Assembly: GCA_022410635.1 (NCBI GenBank)
Contig: JAJVDF010000497.1
Location: 388,218 to 452,217, forward strand
Direction: 5' to 3'
DNA length: 64,000 bases
Source of the DNA: Tretioscincus oriximinensis
Taxonomy: Eukaryota > Chordata > Lepidosauria > Squamata > Gymnophthalmidae
The notes beneath the pieces were generated by a model that was not told the DNA's origin, ran no database searches, and saw only the letters and a program-made list of their open reading frames with translations. A program made the position numbers and the translations under genes. Every line of letters starts with the position of its first letter. Position 1 is the first letter of the stretch. This document shows positions 33,640 through 46,330 of the stretch, piece after piece.

Positions 33640-34295
33640 TGGAAGACAACAATCACTGGTTGTACAATTCTGATCACCACATCTCAAAAAGGATATTGTG
33701 GAACTGGAGAAGGTGCAGAAAAGGGCAACAAGAATGATCAAGGGATTGGAGCACCTCCCTTATGAAATCCAGCATCAACATCTGTGCCTTTTCAGTCTCA
33801 AAAGATAGCGTTTGAGAAGAGACTTAATTGAAGTGTATAAAATCATGCATGGGATGGATAAAGTGAATAGAGAAAAACTATTTTCTCTATCCCACAACAC
33901 TAGCACCAGGGAGCATTCCTTGAAACTGATGGGCAGAAGAAAAAGGACAGACAAAGGAAAGTATTTTTTCACCCAGAAGGTCATCGGCCTTTGAAATTTA
34001 TTTCCAGAAGAGGTGGTAGTAACTAGCAGCCTGGATAGCTTCAAGACAGGATTAGAAAAGTTCATGGATTCCAATGGTATAAAGCTACTAGGATGGATGC
34101 CTTGATACTGCCTCCAAGATGGAACAACAGGCAGGATTCCTGAAATGCCATTTGCAGGATGTTGAGAACAGTTGAAGATTTTGCCTTNTTCTGTTCCAGA
34201 CTGCCCATGTGCAATTGGTGGGCCACTCTGTGTGACAGAATGCTAGACTAGATGGGCTGTGACCCGATTTAGTAGGGATCCTCCTATGTTTTTAT
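33640..34295 (+). mobile_element. CR1/L3-like LINE: ORF2 C-terminus and 3' tail, longest copy
   Basis: Conceptual translation in order: SPHLKKDIVELEKVQK, RRDLIEVYKIMHGMDKV, REKLFSLS, KGKYFFTQKVIGL, and (after a stop) PEEVVVTSSLDSFKTGLEK. This is the canonical end of CR1-type ORF2. The 3' tail has attcctgaaatgccatttgc, ctgcccatgtgcaattggtg, tgctagactagatgggctgt, and ends tcctatgtttttatc. Frameshifts and stops make it inactive. It is the reference copy for the tails at 10.8, 21.8, 44.7, 46.1 and 57.5 kb. Confidence 0.85.
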
Positions 34296-34411
34296 CTTTA
34301 CTGCACTTTAGCTGTTTCTCACCTAGTTAATCTCCTCAACCATGTTTACATGTCCTTTGTAATCTTCTACATTCAGTTTCCTCTCAAAGTCTGTTTTTGA
34401 CATTAGTCACC

Positions 34412-34525
34412 TAGCATCCGAAGAAGTAGAGAGCTATCAAAGCTCATGCCACTTGCCTTTCTTTTTCTTGTTAGTTTCTAAATACTACACACACCCTTGC
34501 TGGACTACATATAAGTGAGGTGGTC
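34412..34525 (+). mobile_element. Foldback (Penelope-like) copy P6 with hammerhead-like core
   Basis: TAGCAT (34412-34417), box CCGAAGA, a decayed stem II (agtagagagctat), CAAA in place of GAAA, GCTC, then ATGCCA (34446-34451). The flanking arms still pair at 5 of 6 positions. The 3' part has tttttcttgttagtttctaa and cccttgctggacta. Confidence 0.75.
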
Positions 34526-34839
34526 AATAGAGGTTGCTAGGAAACACACTGTTCCTCAGCTTTCATCTTGAACAGGGATGTTTTTAGAAACACCAGAGAT
34601 GGTTGTGGAAGTCAGCCTTTTTCCAACGATNCTGAAAATAGGGTGGTGATATGTGATTCAACTGAAGAATACTATCACCACTCTTCCTAATGTTCTGCTA
34701 CTAAAGTGCTATGAGCACTTTCACTGGATTGTTTGCTGGATTAGTGGGAGCCCATGTGGGCTCTGAACTCTTCCAGTATACCCTCAGTACCACAAAGGTA
34801 AAGGGATCTCCAGACCATGGATGAATCCTGAAAATCAAG

Positions 34840-35060
34840 TAATATTCTTGAATAAACTCATTCCAGAGTGATTGCTTGTTACCAGGCAGCTAGACAGCAG
34901 CATGCTGACTTGGAGGTCGAGTGTGAGCCTGTATCNTATCTGGCAGTTGTATGTGTGCACAACCAGTATTTTCTCAAGCTCAAAATGTTGGAAGTGTGCA
35001 GTTGGCACAGCCAACATTTTCAGAATCTGTGTATGCATTGCTCCCTCTACTTTAAGGATG
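34840..35060 (+). repeat. Unidentified repeat family B, copy 1
   Basis: It aligns in the same orientation with 50490-50680. Shared landmarks are aataaactcattccagagtg, 'tgttggaagtgtgcagttgg' and cacagccaacattttcag, then ctgtgtatgcat. It includes two overlapping open frames (81 and 175 codons) that are by-products. No terminal repeats were seen. Confidence 0.55.
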
Positions 35061-36379
35061 ATACATCTAGTCCTCATATTCTTCTCATCCTATCTCACAT
35101 TCACTTTTTCTAGCATAAAAATACACAAAAGTGGGAGAAGAGTAGATTGGAGTCACCTCAATGGTCTTTTTCTTTTTGGCTATGTTTGGATGCAGCCTTT
35201 GTGTTTAAGTGGCCATTTCAAAAGGTTAGAGATCCTCCTTAATGTTTTCAGTGGAAGAAGAATATTTTTGTTTTCTGTANTTTGTGTGTCACCTTTGTAT
35301 TTTCCATTTCATTTTAAACACCATTGTACTGTATTTTCTTTGGTTACCATAAATGGCCTTGAGATGCTTTTCTTTGGAAATGGTTTGCAAGTACATTGAT
35401 CATACGGTGTTGAAAATGATCACTTCAAAATACAAAAACAATCAATATAACTTCTTTTCCAGACAACCTAGTGGTTGCTTTAATGCTAACATGGTTAAAG
35501 ATGACTTTCCTTATTTTTCGAAGAAAAAAGAGCCAATTTAAGATTGCAAATTTGTCAAAGATAAGGTAACCAGTTCTTCAATAATCTATAAATTCAGCTT
35601 AATGGGGCAGATATCAGAAAAATGTGTTGGATTGAAAGAATATAAATCAGTCATGGTTTCCTGGCATAAGCTGGCACTGTGTGTCTTATATTTCAGTCAA
35701 ATTATTCCATTTGTTTCTGAAGATATTTTAATCCCACATGACCTCAAACTTCCCGTGAACCAGGGTTTCAGCAAAAGGCCGCCCACTGTCTTTGCAGTAA
35801 ATCTGTTGTCTCCCTTCTAGGTCCCAAGCTGGGATCATAGATCACCTCTGCCCAGCATCTTGCTTCAATTTACTCAATTAACTTGAGTAAAGCACTTGTA
35901 AGTTTGCAGATGTCGCTTTATTATCGAGGCCTAAAAACGTACAAGAGAGTTCAGGAGCTGAGGTTATGAGAAGGTTGTGGTGATGGGGGAAGGGCAACAA
36001 GGCAGAACAGTGTNTGCTTTGCAATTGTTTTCTCAAGATGGACAAGGAGCAGAGGAGGTTCACTTTTTCTCTGACACATTTATTGAAATCATAAGATGCA
36101 CCTAAGTCTTACAAAGGGAGGAATGTTTGATGGTATCTTGGACAAAGATAGCACATGAAGAATTGGTATTTCACCTCCAGATGAGATAATGTTGTGATTA
36201 ACAGATGTTTAATTGAGCCATTCATCAAGTGAAGAACCTGCCTAGAAGTCAGCAAGGCTAAGTAAATTATTTCCACCCCTGCAGGTGTTGGACTGGCAGT
36301 TATATTCTTCATATGAGCTTTAGCCCCATAAGATATCATGTGTATCTATTGTATTGACTTTTATTGTCATTTTATGGAA
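35061..36379. other. No gene seen
   Basis: Includes the remainder of a 175-codon frame (to 35399) that begins inside repeat B and contains ambiguous codons; I reject it as a gene. The part 35590-35830 is repeat-free, with no recognised element. Confidence 0.5.
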
Positions 36380-36531
36380 GTCCTTGGTTCTGACCACATG
36401 GAGCTTTATTCTTGGTAACATCTTGGGACAGAGCTTAGCCATCCGCATACCAGTATAAATTATGGGGCCTGCCATAGTCTACACTAGCATGTGGANAACA
36501 GGCTCCTATTCTGTGTGGATAGGGCCCTTGT
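36380..36531. mobile_element. Hairpin MITE family E, copy 2
   Basis: Matches copy 1 at 19661-19786 in the same orientation: 'tgaccacatggagctttatt', cttggtaacatcttggg, agagcttagccatcc, and a right arm ctcctattctgtgtggatagggccc. The left tip is decayed and the centre carries an insertion (cagtataaattatggggcc). Confidence 0.8.
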
Positions 36532-37639
36532 AATGAAGTGCAAGGAAAGTGGGGGATGGTTTTAAAGAGGAAGGTTACGATGGAAATGTATTCTAAAATT
36601 CAATTCCACAGATTCCACTGAAAGAGGGGAATTTGTTTGCATTNGGTCACTTTTTTTTAAGAAAACATGCTTTTTCATTGTGAATGAATTGCTGCAGATG
36701 AGATGTATATATCTGATTGGAGAAACCTGAGAAAAATCAGGTCACCAGATCCAGAAGCAGCTACTTTGTCTTGGGGCAAAACTATTTACAGCACCATCTT
36801 CAATTCCATTTCTGAGAATAAACCACTGTGTTTCAGAAGTGCCTCTGCGAGTGACAATACCAGAAATCAGCATGTGTGATGACTTTGAAGGTGCCTGTTA
36901 TAACTACAAATGGAGTTAGGGCAGCAGTGGGCATCTTCTTGGAGACACAGAAACATCCTCTGAAACCTAATAGAGATCTGATCCCGATAAACTCATTAAT
37001 ACACTATACATTTTTAGTAGGCTAACATTTCTGTTGTGGTGAATAAGAGACAGCCTAATAAGGTATTTACTACATAAAGCTTCTATTTTTCTTTCTCTCT
37101 GGTTCTGAATGCTTATTTTTATGTAAGAACTAGTCTGAAGCCCTCCCTAAAAAGTGGCAAGTGATGGTAGAGGCAAGTGTTATTGAGCTCCACTGTCCTG
37201 GGGAGGGGCATTGCTGTTCTCCATTGCTTCAGAGTAGTGGTCCCTATAGCTCCGAGCTATGACAACGCCCCAATGAGTTGCATGCAGCACCCACAACAGC
37301 CTCCTGGCAGATCACATGGGGCTGCGGTGGCTGACACTACCACATGTGGTGGCACAGGCCCGCCCTCCACTAGCTTTTGCCAGGACATGTATTGGCAGGG
37401 TTCACTCTTTCCAATTGCCACAACACAGATTAGTAATGTACAGGTTNTTACATTAAATACATTCCTCCACCCCACACCCCACGCCCCCAAACCTTTGGGA
37501 ATAATGAATTTTTGTAAATTAAATAACTATTGTGCACATTTGCATACATTTTATGTAGATTTTTGTAAGTGACTTTGGGTTAAATTTTAAATTGTTTAAG
37601 AATAGCTGTGATTTAGTTCATATGTCGGTCCCGGATGTG
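36532..37639. other. No gene seen; GC-richer block at 37160-37500
   Basis: The block 37160-37500 has CpG and CCACATGTGG-type E-box palindromes (ctaccacatgtggtggc) and a 131-codon frame interrupted by an ambiguous base. No splice signals or known motif. It may be a repeat not otherwise represented here. Confidence 0.4.
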
Positions 37640-37770
37640 CAAATATGGGTAATTCACATTTATATATGCAAATTAAATGAGATCACTCTACCTCCTTAAT
37701 TCAGACATCAATTTGCATGCTTTTAACATCATCTGCAAACTTCTTTTGTGAGAGTTTTATTGGAAAAAGT
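37640..37770. promoter_or_regulatory. Candidate regulatory stretch with two octamer-like sites (inferred)
   Basis: Contains tatatgcaaattaaatgag and, 55 bases on, atcaatttgcatgctttt, an inverted pair of POU octamer-like sites (ATGCAAAT-type) in repeat-free DNA. Support is motif-level only. Confidence 0.3.
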
Positions 37771-39229
37771 GAAAAAAAACCCTGACCAAAAAACAAACAT
37801 GTCGGTATAAGCTTTTTTGAGAACGTGAGATGCTAAAACTTTGATTATCTTCAAATAATTAGCTTGTGCTTGCAATTTGCCTTTTAAAAAAGAAAGTCAT
37901 TACTTCACTCTTTGTCCTTCGTTTGACCTTACAATTTGTTATTTTAACAGCTTAAGTAGACAATAAAACACAAACATATACTAGATGACCTAAACGCAAG
38001 TTACTTAAATTACTGAAATAATGATTTATGAGCTACAAATTACAGTCACAAATTAGTTCTAAATGNTTGGAAAATCCTTTGGGGATCTCTGTGTGAAAAT
38101 TTCTGTAGAAATTTCTTTGCATGAAGAAGAGTAGGAAAATTATACCATGCTATTTACAACTGAGATATTACTGTGCTTAAAAAAACACAATTGGATATAT
38201 AAAACAATCTGCAATGTGAATGAGGTCATGAAATCAACAAATGGAGAGAGCTCTTCATAGAACATAGTTTGTACAGATTAGCATTTGAGGAAAGAATTTA
38301 GGCTATATTCAGAAAGAGTGTGAAATCAGAGTTAAAAAGTGTCTCAAATGCAGCTTGAGGAAATAGAATCCATATATTGCAATCTCAAATCCATATAAAA
38401 TGCAAGAAAATATCATTCCAATGTGGAGTAGATATGTATTGGAATGGAGTACCAATGCAGAACATTTTAAGGTATAGCAGGCTACAGTTGTTGTGCCATG
38501 GACATCCTCGCTAGAAGCACAGTGCCACCATGACTACAGCCGGGACCTACTCACATGGGTCCCGGTGGCCACAGTGCATGAGGTCTCCGACTGGNAGCTG
38601 GGTGTCTTGTCTTGTGTGACATCACACGCCATCTCAGTCCAACCATCTGCTTGGACAAATGGAGTGCATCTCTGGAGGACTCCACTGAAGGATCACACTT
38701 TCGCAGTGAGCAGCTGTTGTGGAACGTCAGCACTTTGCATCAAGCTGATTNTTGGCAAGGTGTGATTCCGTGCAACCAAACTGCTTGAATGTCGCTCCCA
38801 TGCAGGTAAGTACGTGCTGTGTGGATGNAACCTATATGCTTCCACCTCCATTCCAATTTTGAACTTTTTTTTTATTTTCCAAGTGTGTGGTTTGCAAATA
38901 CATTCACTGCNTTGTCCTAAAATTTAAGTATTATATTCATTTTTCACTTTGGTTGATTCCCAAAACTTCATTTAAAAAAAATGCCACTGGAATTACACTT
39001 ACTCATCACATTTTCCCAATGGTAACCCCTTATCCTTGAGAAACTTTTTTTTTTTACTGTTTTATATTTCTTTCCTTTTTAGGTAGCTATCATGTGAAGG
39101 TCTTTTATTGCAGTTATATACCTGATCAATGCTGGTAATCAAGGGACTACTCTGTCTCAGGTTTTTTCCATATAGCATTTGTTTATTCCAGGATTTATGG
39201 CTAACCCATTTTATCAGTTTTAATTCATA
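37771..39229. other. No gene seen; GC-richer, CpG-containing block at 38490-38830
   Basis: The block 38490-38830 stands out from its AT-rich flanks, with frequent CpG and a 90-codon frame containing two ambiguous codons. It ends near caggtaagtacgtgc (38804), which looks like a splice donor on the plus strand. No acceptor or recognisable protein was found. Confidence 0.4.
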
Positions 39230-39600
39230 TTCTCCATACCTTTACANTATATTCTGANTTTTGCTCTTCACTCAACTTCTGACAATCAACATTTTTGTGC
39301 ATATGACAACTCTCCCATCAGACATTTTGTTTGCCAATTGTCAGGAGGAAGTCCCGTAATCCCTCCTCCCAGATTGGCCCCTCACCTTCATGGTTTCTCA
39401 TCAAAATTATCTACACANCAAAGCTTTTTCACAATAACCCTATATAGTTGTTTTTCTGTTAAACCAATCATCCGGTGTATCGGGTCTAAAACACAAAAGG
39501 ATATCTGTACTATAGCGTGGCTACTAATTGCATTGGTTACTCTTTCTGCACATGTTCTTAATCCTATACCAAAATAAGGANCTTCTATATTCATAATAGT
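39230..39600 (+). repeat. Unidentified repeat family D, copy 1
   Basis: Aligns with 59275-59660 in the same orientation. Shared blocks are cataccttta-cantatattctgantttt, 'cattttgtttgccaattgtc' with aggaggaagt, and a weaker ttctgttaaaccaatcatcc. Length is about 370 bp. No recognised coding content. Confidence 0.55.
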
Positions 39601-41289
39601 ACAGACTATAGTAAGCTCTACTTGGTACTNTATCAGGATGCAAACTCCCTATTCAAGAAAATAATCCAAAATAAGGGGCACTGCAGAAGGGGTCCGAGGG
39701 TGAGCAGATGTGGAAACAACTGAGCTGTATTTTCATGTTCCATTCCAGAGTGAATATGATTTCGTGATGTGCTCCCCTTAGAGAAATTGTATGCACTTTT
39801 GCAATATTTGTGTGTCTAACTATTCATAAAGGGATGCATGTGTCCTATCTACCTGGCTAATTGTCCAGGCAATTAGCTCACATAACACCAAGCTTATAAG
39901 AAGCTAGTTGCACTGTGGACACACAAGCCAATGTTTTCTATTATGTATAATTAATACATGAAGCACCTGGATATAAACACATTCACAAAAGAATGTCAAC
40001 AACAAGCTGGGGTCAATACAGGGAAAGTGTGTATGCTCCCCAAGTAGCCAAAGTACCAGCATCATCCAGGTGTGGGGAGGACGGTTCCCTGTTCCCAGAT
40101 GGCAGGACAAAGTCAGTTGGTCTGTCTCTGGTTGCAATTCTGCTTCAGAGGATGAGTCATTGTCCTGCTCAAGGTGAAGTAAGACAACATGTTAACTTTG
40201 TATCTGATTATGGGGTAGTTTCCTATTTAAACACATATTTATGGATAGGAAGAACACACATCTTTTCTGCCATACAGCATTTCAACTAATTTTCTTGAAA
40301 GATTTTGGATTACAAAGCAACAACCAATGAGATTTGATTTCAACAGCTAAAGATTAACTTTGAGATAACCACACAAACCTGAAAATTGTTGTTCAATTTT
40401 GTTCTAAATGAAGTAACTTGAATCAAATTGAACTGTTTTAATATAAATTTCAAACTCATCTGGCTTGGCTTTATACATAAAAATAAGGTTTTAAAGCTTC
40501 TTAAAAGGACAAAGGAGGGAACAGCCTTGATCCACTTTTCATAAGCATTACTGAATCTCAAGCAGAGTGAATGATATGTGCTCTTTCATCTTATTCCTAT
40601 TTGTTCTGTCCCACTTAAATATAACCCAAATCTCCACTTATAAGGTCAGAGTTTAAAAAGGGAAGGAATAAAAATGAATGGCATGGTGTCTAATATGCTC
40701 GGATAGGAGCAACTTTAGCACAAAACATTTCCCTCTTATTTTTAAAAATTAGTGCTCTAAGCTTTATATTGTCATTAGGAAAATCTAGCAACTGTGCTAG
40801 GAACTTCCTTTGTCTTTCAGCTCGTAAACATAAAAAGCCAATGTGATTCACCCACTTTAAATTAAATATAAGAAAACAATTATATTTTGACAGTTTAATT
40901 GCATTCTTCTGCCAACATGGCATACTGAACAAGATGCCACATGTATTTAGCATGCTGATTATATTGGTAGATTGTTTTGCAAATTAAGGAAACATCCTTA
41001 AAAGAGATAAAATAATTGGTTGATTACATTGTTGTTTCTTAAGGGAACAATATTGGGAAATGAAATGTTGAATTGCTGTATCCATAATAATTAGCTTTTA
41101 GAATCACTGCTTAAAGGTTTTACATATTTAGACTGCAATGCTGTTCAAATATACTTGGAATACATCAAACTTTTCATAAAACTTACACTTTAGTAGCTAT
41201 GCCTGCTTTTCCTGCTCCGATCCCATTGTGCATTTATCTTGCTAGTTCCGTATTAATAATTCTGAATTTACTTATTCTGGAATAGCTTT
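39601..41289. other. No gene seen
   Basis: AT-rich. The block 39990-40190 is a little GC-richer with a tgagtcat AP-1-like site and a 98-codon frame, without exon signals. Confidence 0.5.
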
Positions 41290-41520
41290 AGCAGGGTGGG
41301 TCTGCATTTAGTAGGTTGAATAATGTATTGTACCAATATGGATGCACAATTCCTTGTCCACATGCCCCTAGTAGTTATGCCCAAGGTTCATCGCATCTAC
41401 TCCACATGTGAGTCGCCTGTCGCCTGTTCTAGAACAGAGAGCACTATTCCAGAGTACAGGGCCATTAGCACAGAGCTGCTCAGGAATACTTCTAATAGTA
41501 TGTTGATAACTTAGACTACA
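41290..41520 (+). repeat. Unidentified repeat family C, copy 1
   Basis: Aligns with 51755-51965. Blocks in order: 'tagttatgcccaaggttcat', ctactccacatgtgagtcgc, tgttctagaacagagagcac, ttccagagtacagg, and cacagagctgctcaggaata. The copies are clearly diverged, so the family is old. Class unknown. Confidence 0.55.
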
Positions 41521-44500
41521 GGGTTCCTTTTTGCAAGTTACCAGATAAGTTTTGTTCTGCCATTTCTGACATACTAGTGAGCATTCTCATAGTTGACCCA
41601 TGAATGTCTTTTTCACCAGCAATTGCTGATATTTTAGGGAATAATTGTTGTGGTATTTACTTTTGTTTTTAATGTTGAATAAAGCTTTCTTTTTGGTTTT
41701 CTTTCTCTAGAAAACAATCTGCATGAGGGAGGGACTCCACTCTCCACTTTTGTATTCTACTGAATGTTTTCCAGCTCTGCCTAACAAACATTACATTCAG
41801 AATTGAATAATATATAAAATTTTGTAGAGAGAATACAAGACTTTTCTTTTTCCTTTCAATGTGAAAGTTCTCAAAATTCCCATCTGGCTTGAGGCAGCCG
41901 TATGACACTGAGGATATAAATGAGGCAGGTATTTCAGAGGCAATAAATAAATGATACTAAAAGATATATTTTCCTTTAAATTCACGTGCAGTAACTGCAT
42001 CTCAACACAAAATAATTGAAAATGGCTGGGACTTTATAGTGTTTGGATATTGGTATTCCCATTCAATTTCTAATCCACAATAACAGTCTTTAGAAAAGCA
42101 TTTTCTGTTTTTAAATGTGGACTTGAGCTGCTATTTTTTCTGTGTATGAATGTAACCAGGGTTAGACAAAGGCAACACAAAAGCTAATTGAATAGACTTC
42201 TGGGTTCATAAGGCGATGCTTTATTAGACAACTCTCCTGCCTCTTCTGGAAGAGTTAAAAGGGAAAAGCAAAAAAAAAAAAGGATTGATTTGATATATTT
42301 CAACCTGCTTAAAAGAACTCTACTGAATGATACAATGAAGGATGAAATAGCACTTGGATGGATCACATTCCACTCAGAGTTTGAGGAATAGGTAGGGTAT
42401 AGAAGTTTGGATAAACTTTCAAACAGAAAGAAAATAATATTTTTCCAGGACTTGATACTTTCTCTCCAAACCAACATACTAAGAAAGCTCCTTAACAGTT
42501 TGCCTGCTAAATATGCAAATTTCAAGAAAGTGTCCAACATTCTTAAAACTATTGGTCATTTATCAGAAGTTGTATCCTACCTACTTATTTTCCCTACCTT
42601 ATGCTTTGCTCTTTTCTTTCCTTTTCCACAATTATTAACAACACATGGAGATGACAAGCTATAGATGAAGTACTTTTCAATTGTGAATGGCATAATGGAA
42701 TTCAGTTGTGCAGAGGTTCAAGGATCACTCGTGGCTTCATGCTCAGTCTTCGATAGTAGCATTGCTCTAGTGGGGAAATCCAGAGTCACACAGTTCAAAA
42801 GGAAACAATGATTTTAAAAGAAAATGTCTTCCCCAAATATAAGTTTACTTTTCTATACCCGTGTTCTTCTAAAGCCCCTTGAATTTGCAGCTCAATTCAC
42901 ATCTGAATATCAGAAGTATGTAGAAGGAAGTACCGTTCTTTTTTCATAGATAGACATGATCCACAATGATGCAACAAATGATTTTTATTGTTCCTTAATC
43001 TAGGTCCTATAATGATGCAATTTATGCTTACCCGTATGCAGAAAGAAAAAACCCTTGAAAGCAACAGAATTCTGGACTAAGAACTCATCCACATACATGC
43101 AAGGAGGTTTATACTGGTCCTCTACAGCAATCAGCATTGGACGTTTGATTACCAGGGAATTTTGTTCCCTGTCTTTGAAGTTTCTAGGGGAATCCTTTTT
43201 GGACTACCTCACTTTTGGAGGAGGAGTTTTCGGAACATCAGTGAAAAAAGGATCATGTCATTTTTCTACATGAAAAGAAAAAATCAAGATGGTCTAAAGG
43301 AGCTTCTTCTGCAATTCANCTTCTGACTTAAAATCATAAAATTGTTTTAGATTGAGTACTTTAACATATCAGTGCCATGATTTCACAGACAAAAGCAAGA
43401 GATATCCAGAAAATATCCTCATCAATAACAACATAAGCTTTGGATACCCAAATCTACGTTTTTTCTAGTACAGCCTGTAATAGTTCTGAAAATGTTTAAG
43501 GATGCTTTTAAAATTTTCACTTTTTGCTTTAGAGAAGCGCTGGAGCTTCATGACTCCTTTTTCCTCAGAGGCAGGAGTTTTCCTCTGCTCGCTGAACTCT
43601 AGAGCTTTAATAATCCTCCAGGCTTTTCCTCTTTTTGATCTAGGTAGAAAGCAATTGAAGTTGGAGGACTCAGACTAAAAATAGCCTTAGCAAAATAGAA
43701 AACCCACTGCTCTCTTTCGCTAAACTCCCTCAGAGTTGGCTGTTTCGAGAAGAAATGGATATGGAATACCATTGTGGATGCAATGCATAGTAAGAGGCTG
43801 AAACTGAGTGATAAATCATTTGCTTCTCTTACACAAGACAATTCAATTCCTGGAATCCCTACAAAAGGTGGCAAATAGCTTCTGTTGCTAAGAAAACTAG
43901 ATCTCCAGCATGCTTTTGCTAAACCCCAGGAGTTGGGAGGAGCTCTTATAGGATCTTACCTATGTAGGAATCATTCCATCCTCCATACCTTCAGTACTCT
44001 AGGGACAAGTCAGATATGTTCTGGAAACCAGCATATTCCCCAGGGCCACACCTATCAACGAATGAATTAACACATGGGTTGCAAGCCAGGCTTTGCTTTC
44101 AGGAGCATCCCTGCAGCAAACACCATTAACATGCGTATAGAAGCAAGTGCACTTTGAAGATTCTACACATTTTGTTTTCCTTTCACACATTTTATTCCAC
44201 CTTTCCTGGTAGTAGACAATGGCAAAATACTCTTTTATCTGCCTCCCTCTCCCCACCCCCAAAAAAGGTGCAAAGAGGTGTCCATGACTTAACCAGCAAT
44301 CAGTTACAACACAATGGTAGCCAGTACTAAGAACCATATTTCATCAAACATTACTGTTTTCATCTACCTGGTACACTCACAGGTGTCTCCCCCCACTGTC
44401 AAGCTGCTTTCCCCATTTCCAGTTGTTTGTTTTGTGCTTCAAGGGAGATGACCAAAAGTAGTACAATAGGAATTGACAAATTGTGTCATGACACAAGGGA

Positions 44501-44609
44501 GAAAGTGAACAAAAGAGTGGGTTCTCTGCTCATTGACAAATGTATATAGGAGCATATTATGCAATATTAGATAAATTGCATGGAAGACAGGTGTATCAAT
44601 AGGTATTAA
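41521..44609. other. No gene seen
   Basis: Three kilobases without a recognised repeat. The longest frames (118 codons at 42184-42540 minus, 112 at 43999-44337 minus, 91 at 43599-43874 minus) show no domains, and their base composition follows the surroundings. Confidence 0.55.
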
Positions 44610-44790
44610 GATGGAAAAACAGTTAGTGTTCCTGAAATACCATTTGCAGGGAGTCAAGAACAGCTGTGGGTTTTTCCTTTTTCTGCCTGAGACTGTCCAG
44701 GTGGACCACTATGTGAGACAGAATACTGAACTAGATGGGCTATGGCCCGATTCAGCAGGACTCCTCTTATGTTCTCATAAGGTGTGTAAT
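44610..44790 (+). mobile_element. CR1/L3-like LINE 3' tail
   Basis: Shows tcctgaaataccatttgcag, agaacagctgtgggttttt, ctgagactgtccaggtggac, then gaactagatgggctatggcc and gattcagcaggactcctctt, ending atgttctcat. Non-coding tail of the same family as 34.1-34.3 kb. Confidence 0.85.
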
Positions 44791-46004
44791 GTAATAGAAC
44801 ATTACACATGCTCCAGTAAACATGCAGCTTTGGAATGATTAAAAAACTAGGATGGGTAGGGCAGATTTGTGCCATTTGAATTATTATGAAAAGATTCGCT
44901 GCCAAAATAAAAGAAAGTACAACCTAAATCAATAATAGCCTTGTCAGTTGACCTTTCAGAGTTCATATCTTTAGAAGAGTCCTCGAATTTTCCTTACTTT
45001 AAAAAGGCATTTAATGCTAATAGTGTAAAGTGCATTTGCCTTTAATATTTTGAATTTTTAAGGCTAAATCAGCATGTATTCTGTGTTTTTATCATACATA
45101 CATCAGGTGTCTTGAAGTTGTGAAACACAATTCGAGACAGTGGGAGATTTACATTTTAGTTGCCATGTGACTGTTCTGACAACCAATAAATGTATTATAT
45201 TGATGAAGTGAACAAGTCTCTATCTGGTCATTTTCAAGTTGAAACTAATAACCACCATCATGAAATCAGGCATGCAATAAGCTAGGTTAAAACGGAGTTC
45301 ATCAAATAAATCACTCAGGAATTTTTTCTGTTTCCCTCCCAAGACACGTTGCACATCTGCTTAGTGAAAGGAGGAAAGAAGTAATATTTCTTTGATCATT
45401 GTTTTAAATATTTCTATACCTGCCCCTTGGGATGTCCTTTTCTTTCTTTTTCTGGACCCAATCCTAAAGTTTACATAACCATCATAGTATTTGGATCAAA
45501 ACATTGAATTATAATGTGATATCCAGCAGCAAATAAATAACAGTGCCAAAAAGATATTTCTTTTGAAAATCCAGGAATTGTTATCAGAGATTATTGTGGG
45601 AAATCTTTTCAAATATATTGTATATATCAAAACNCAAATTAATGATATAAAATTAATTTTAAAAAGATGGAAAGAATTCAGTATTAGGGTGGCTTAGAAC
45701 ATGCCCCATTCCTAATGTTCAACTCCTGTCAGAGTCTTTGATGTGTGGTGGATACATCTGTTTCTGTTTTGCTGTCACCTTCTATATTTAAATCGGATGC
45801 TAATCTATGTCATGCACTCTACAGGATATAATATCACAGAGTTTCTAAAGCACCTTTCTATGGTACAATCTAACCAGGATAATTGCCCTACTCTACAACT
45901 ATCACCTTGTATAGCAAGATGAACCAATCAACCAGCCCCAGAGTGAGCAAATAAAACCTGCTTAACAGATTTTTTTATAAAAGTTAACAGGTATTAATTT
46001 TTAA
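44791..46004. other. No gene seen
   Basis: AT-rich sequence with no recognisable element. Confidence 0.5.
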
Positions 46005-46330
46005 GAAAGAAAACATAAGAGGAGACCTGCTGAATCAGGCCACAGCCCATATAGTCCAGCATTCTGTCTCACACCAATTGCACCAAGCAGAAGAAGCCAT
46101 GAATTTGTCTTATCCTATCTTAAAGCTATCCAAGCTTCTAACTACCACCATCTCTTCTGGAAGTAAATTTCAATGAGCAATAACCCTTTGGGTAAAAAAA
46201 AAAAATACTTTCCATTATCTGCCATAACTCTTCTGCCCATCAGCTTCAAGGAGTGCCCTCTGGTCCTACTGTTGCGTGAGAGATAAAACAATTTTTCAAA
46301 TACTTGGGCATGAGACGCATGTTATACTTG
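46005..46330 (-). mobile_element. CR1/L3-like LINE 3' fragment, inverted
   Basis: Plus strand begins aaaacataagaggagacctg ctgaatcaggcc, the reverse complement of the family's 3' terminus. It then runs through cagcattctgtctcacacca, ctaccaccatctcttctgga, gcccatcagcttcaaggagt and ccctctggtcctactgttg, which is the reverse of the ORF2 C-terminal coding end at 33.9-34.0 kb. A poly-A run at 46195-46206 is an internal expansion. Confidence 0.85.

Noticed and set aside
34872..35399. 175-codon plus-strand frame
   Set aside because: It begins inside repeat family B, contains ambiguous codons, is compositionally biased (Phe, Cys, Leu) and has no recognised domain or splice context.
43599..43874. 91-codon minus-strand frame as a candidate exon
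   Set aside because: No splice-site pair brackets it and no motif is visible. Composition equals the flanks.
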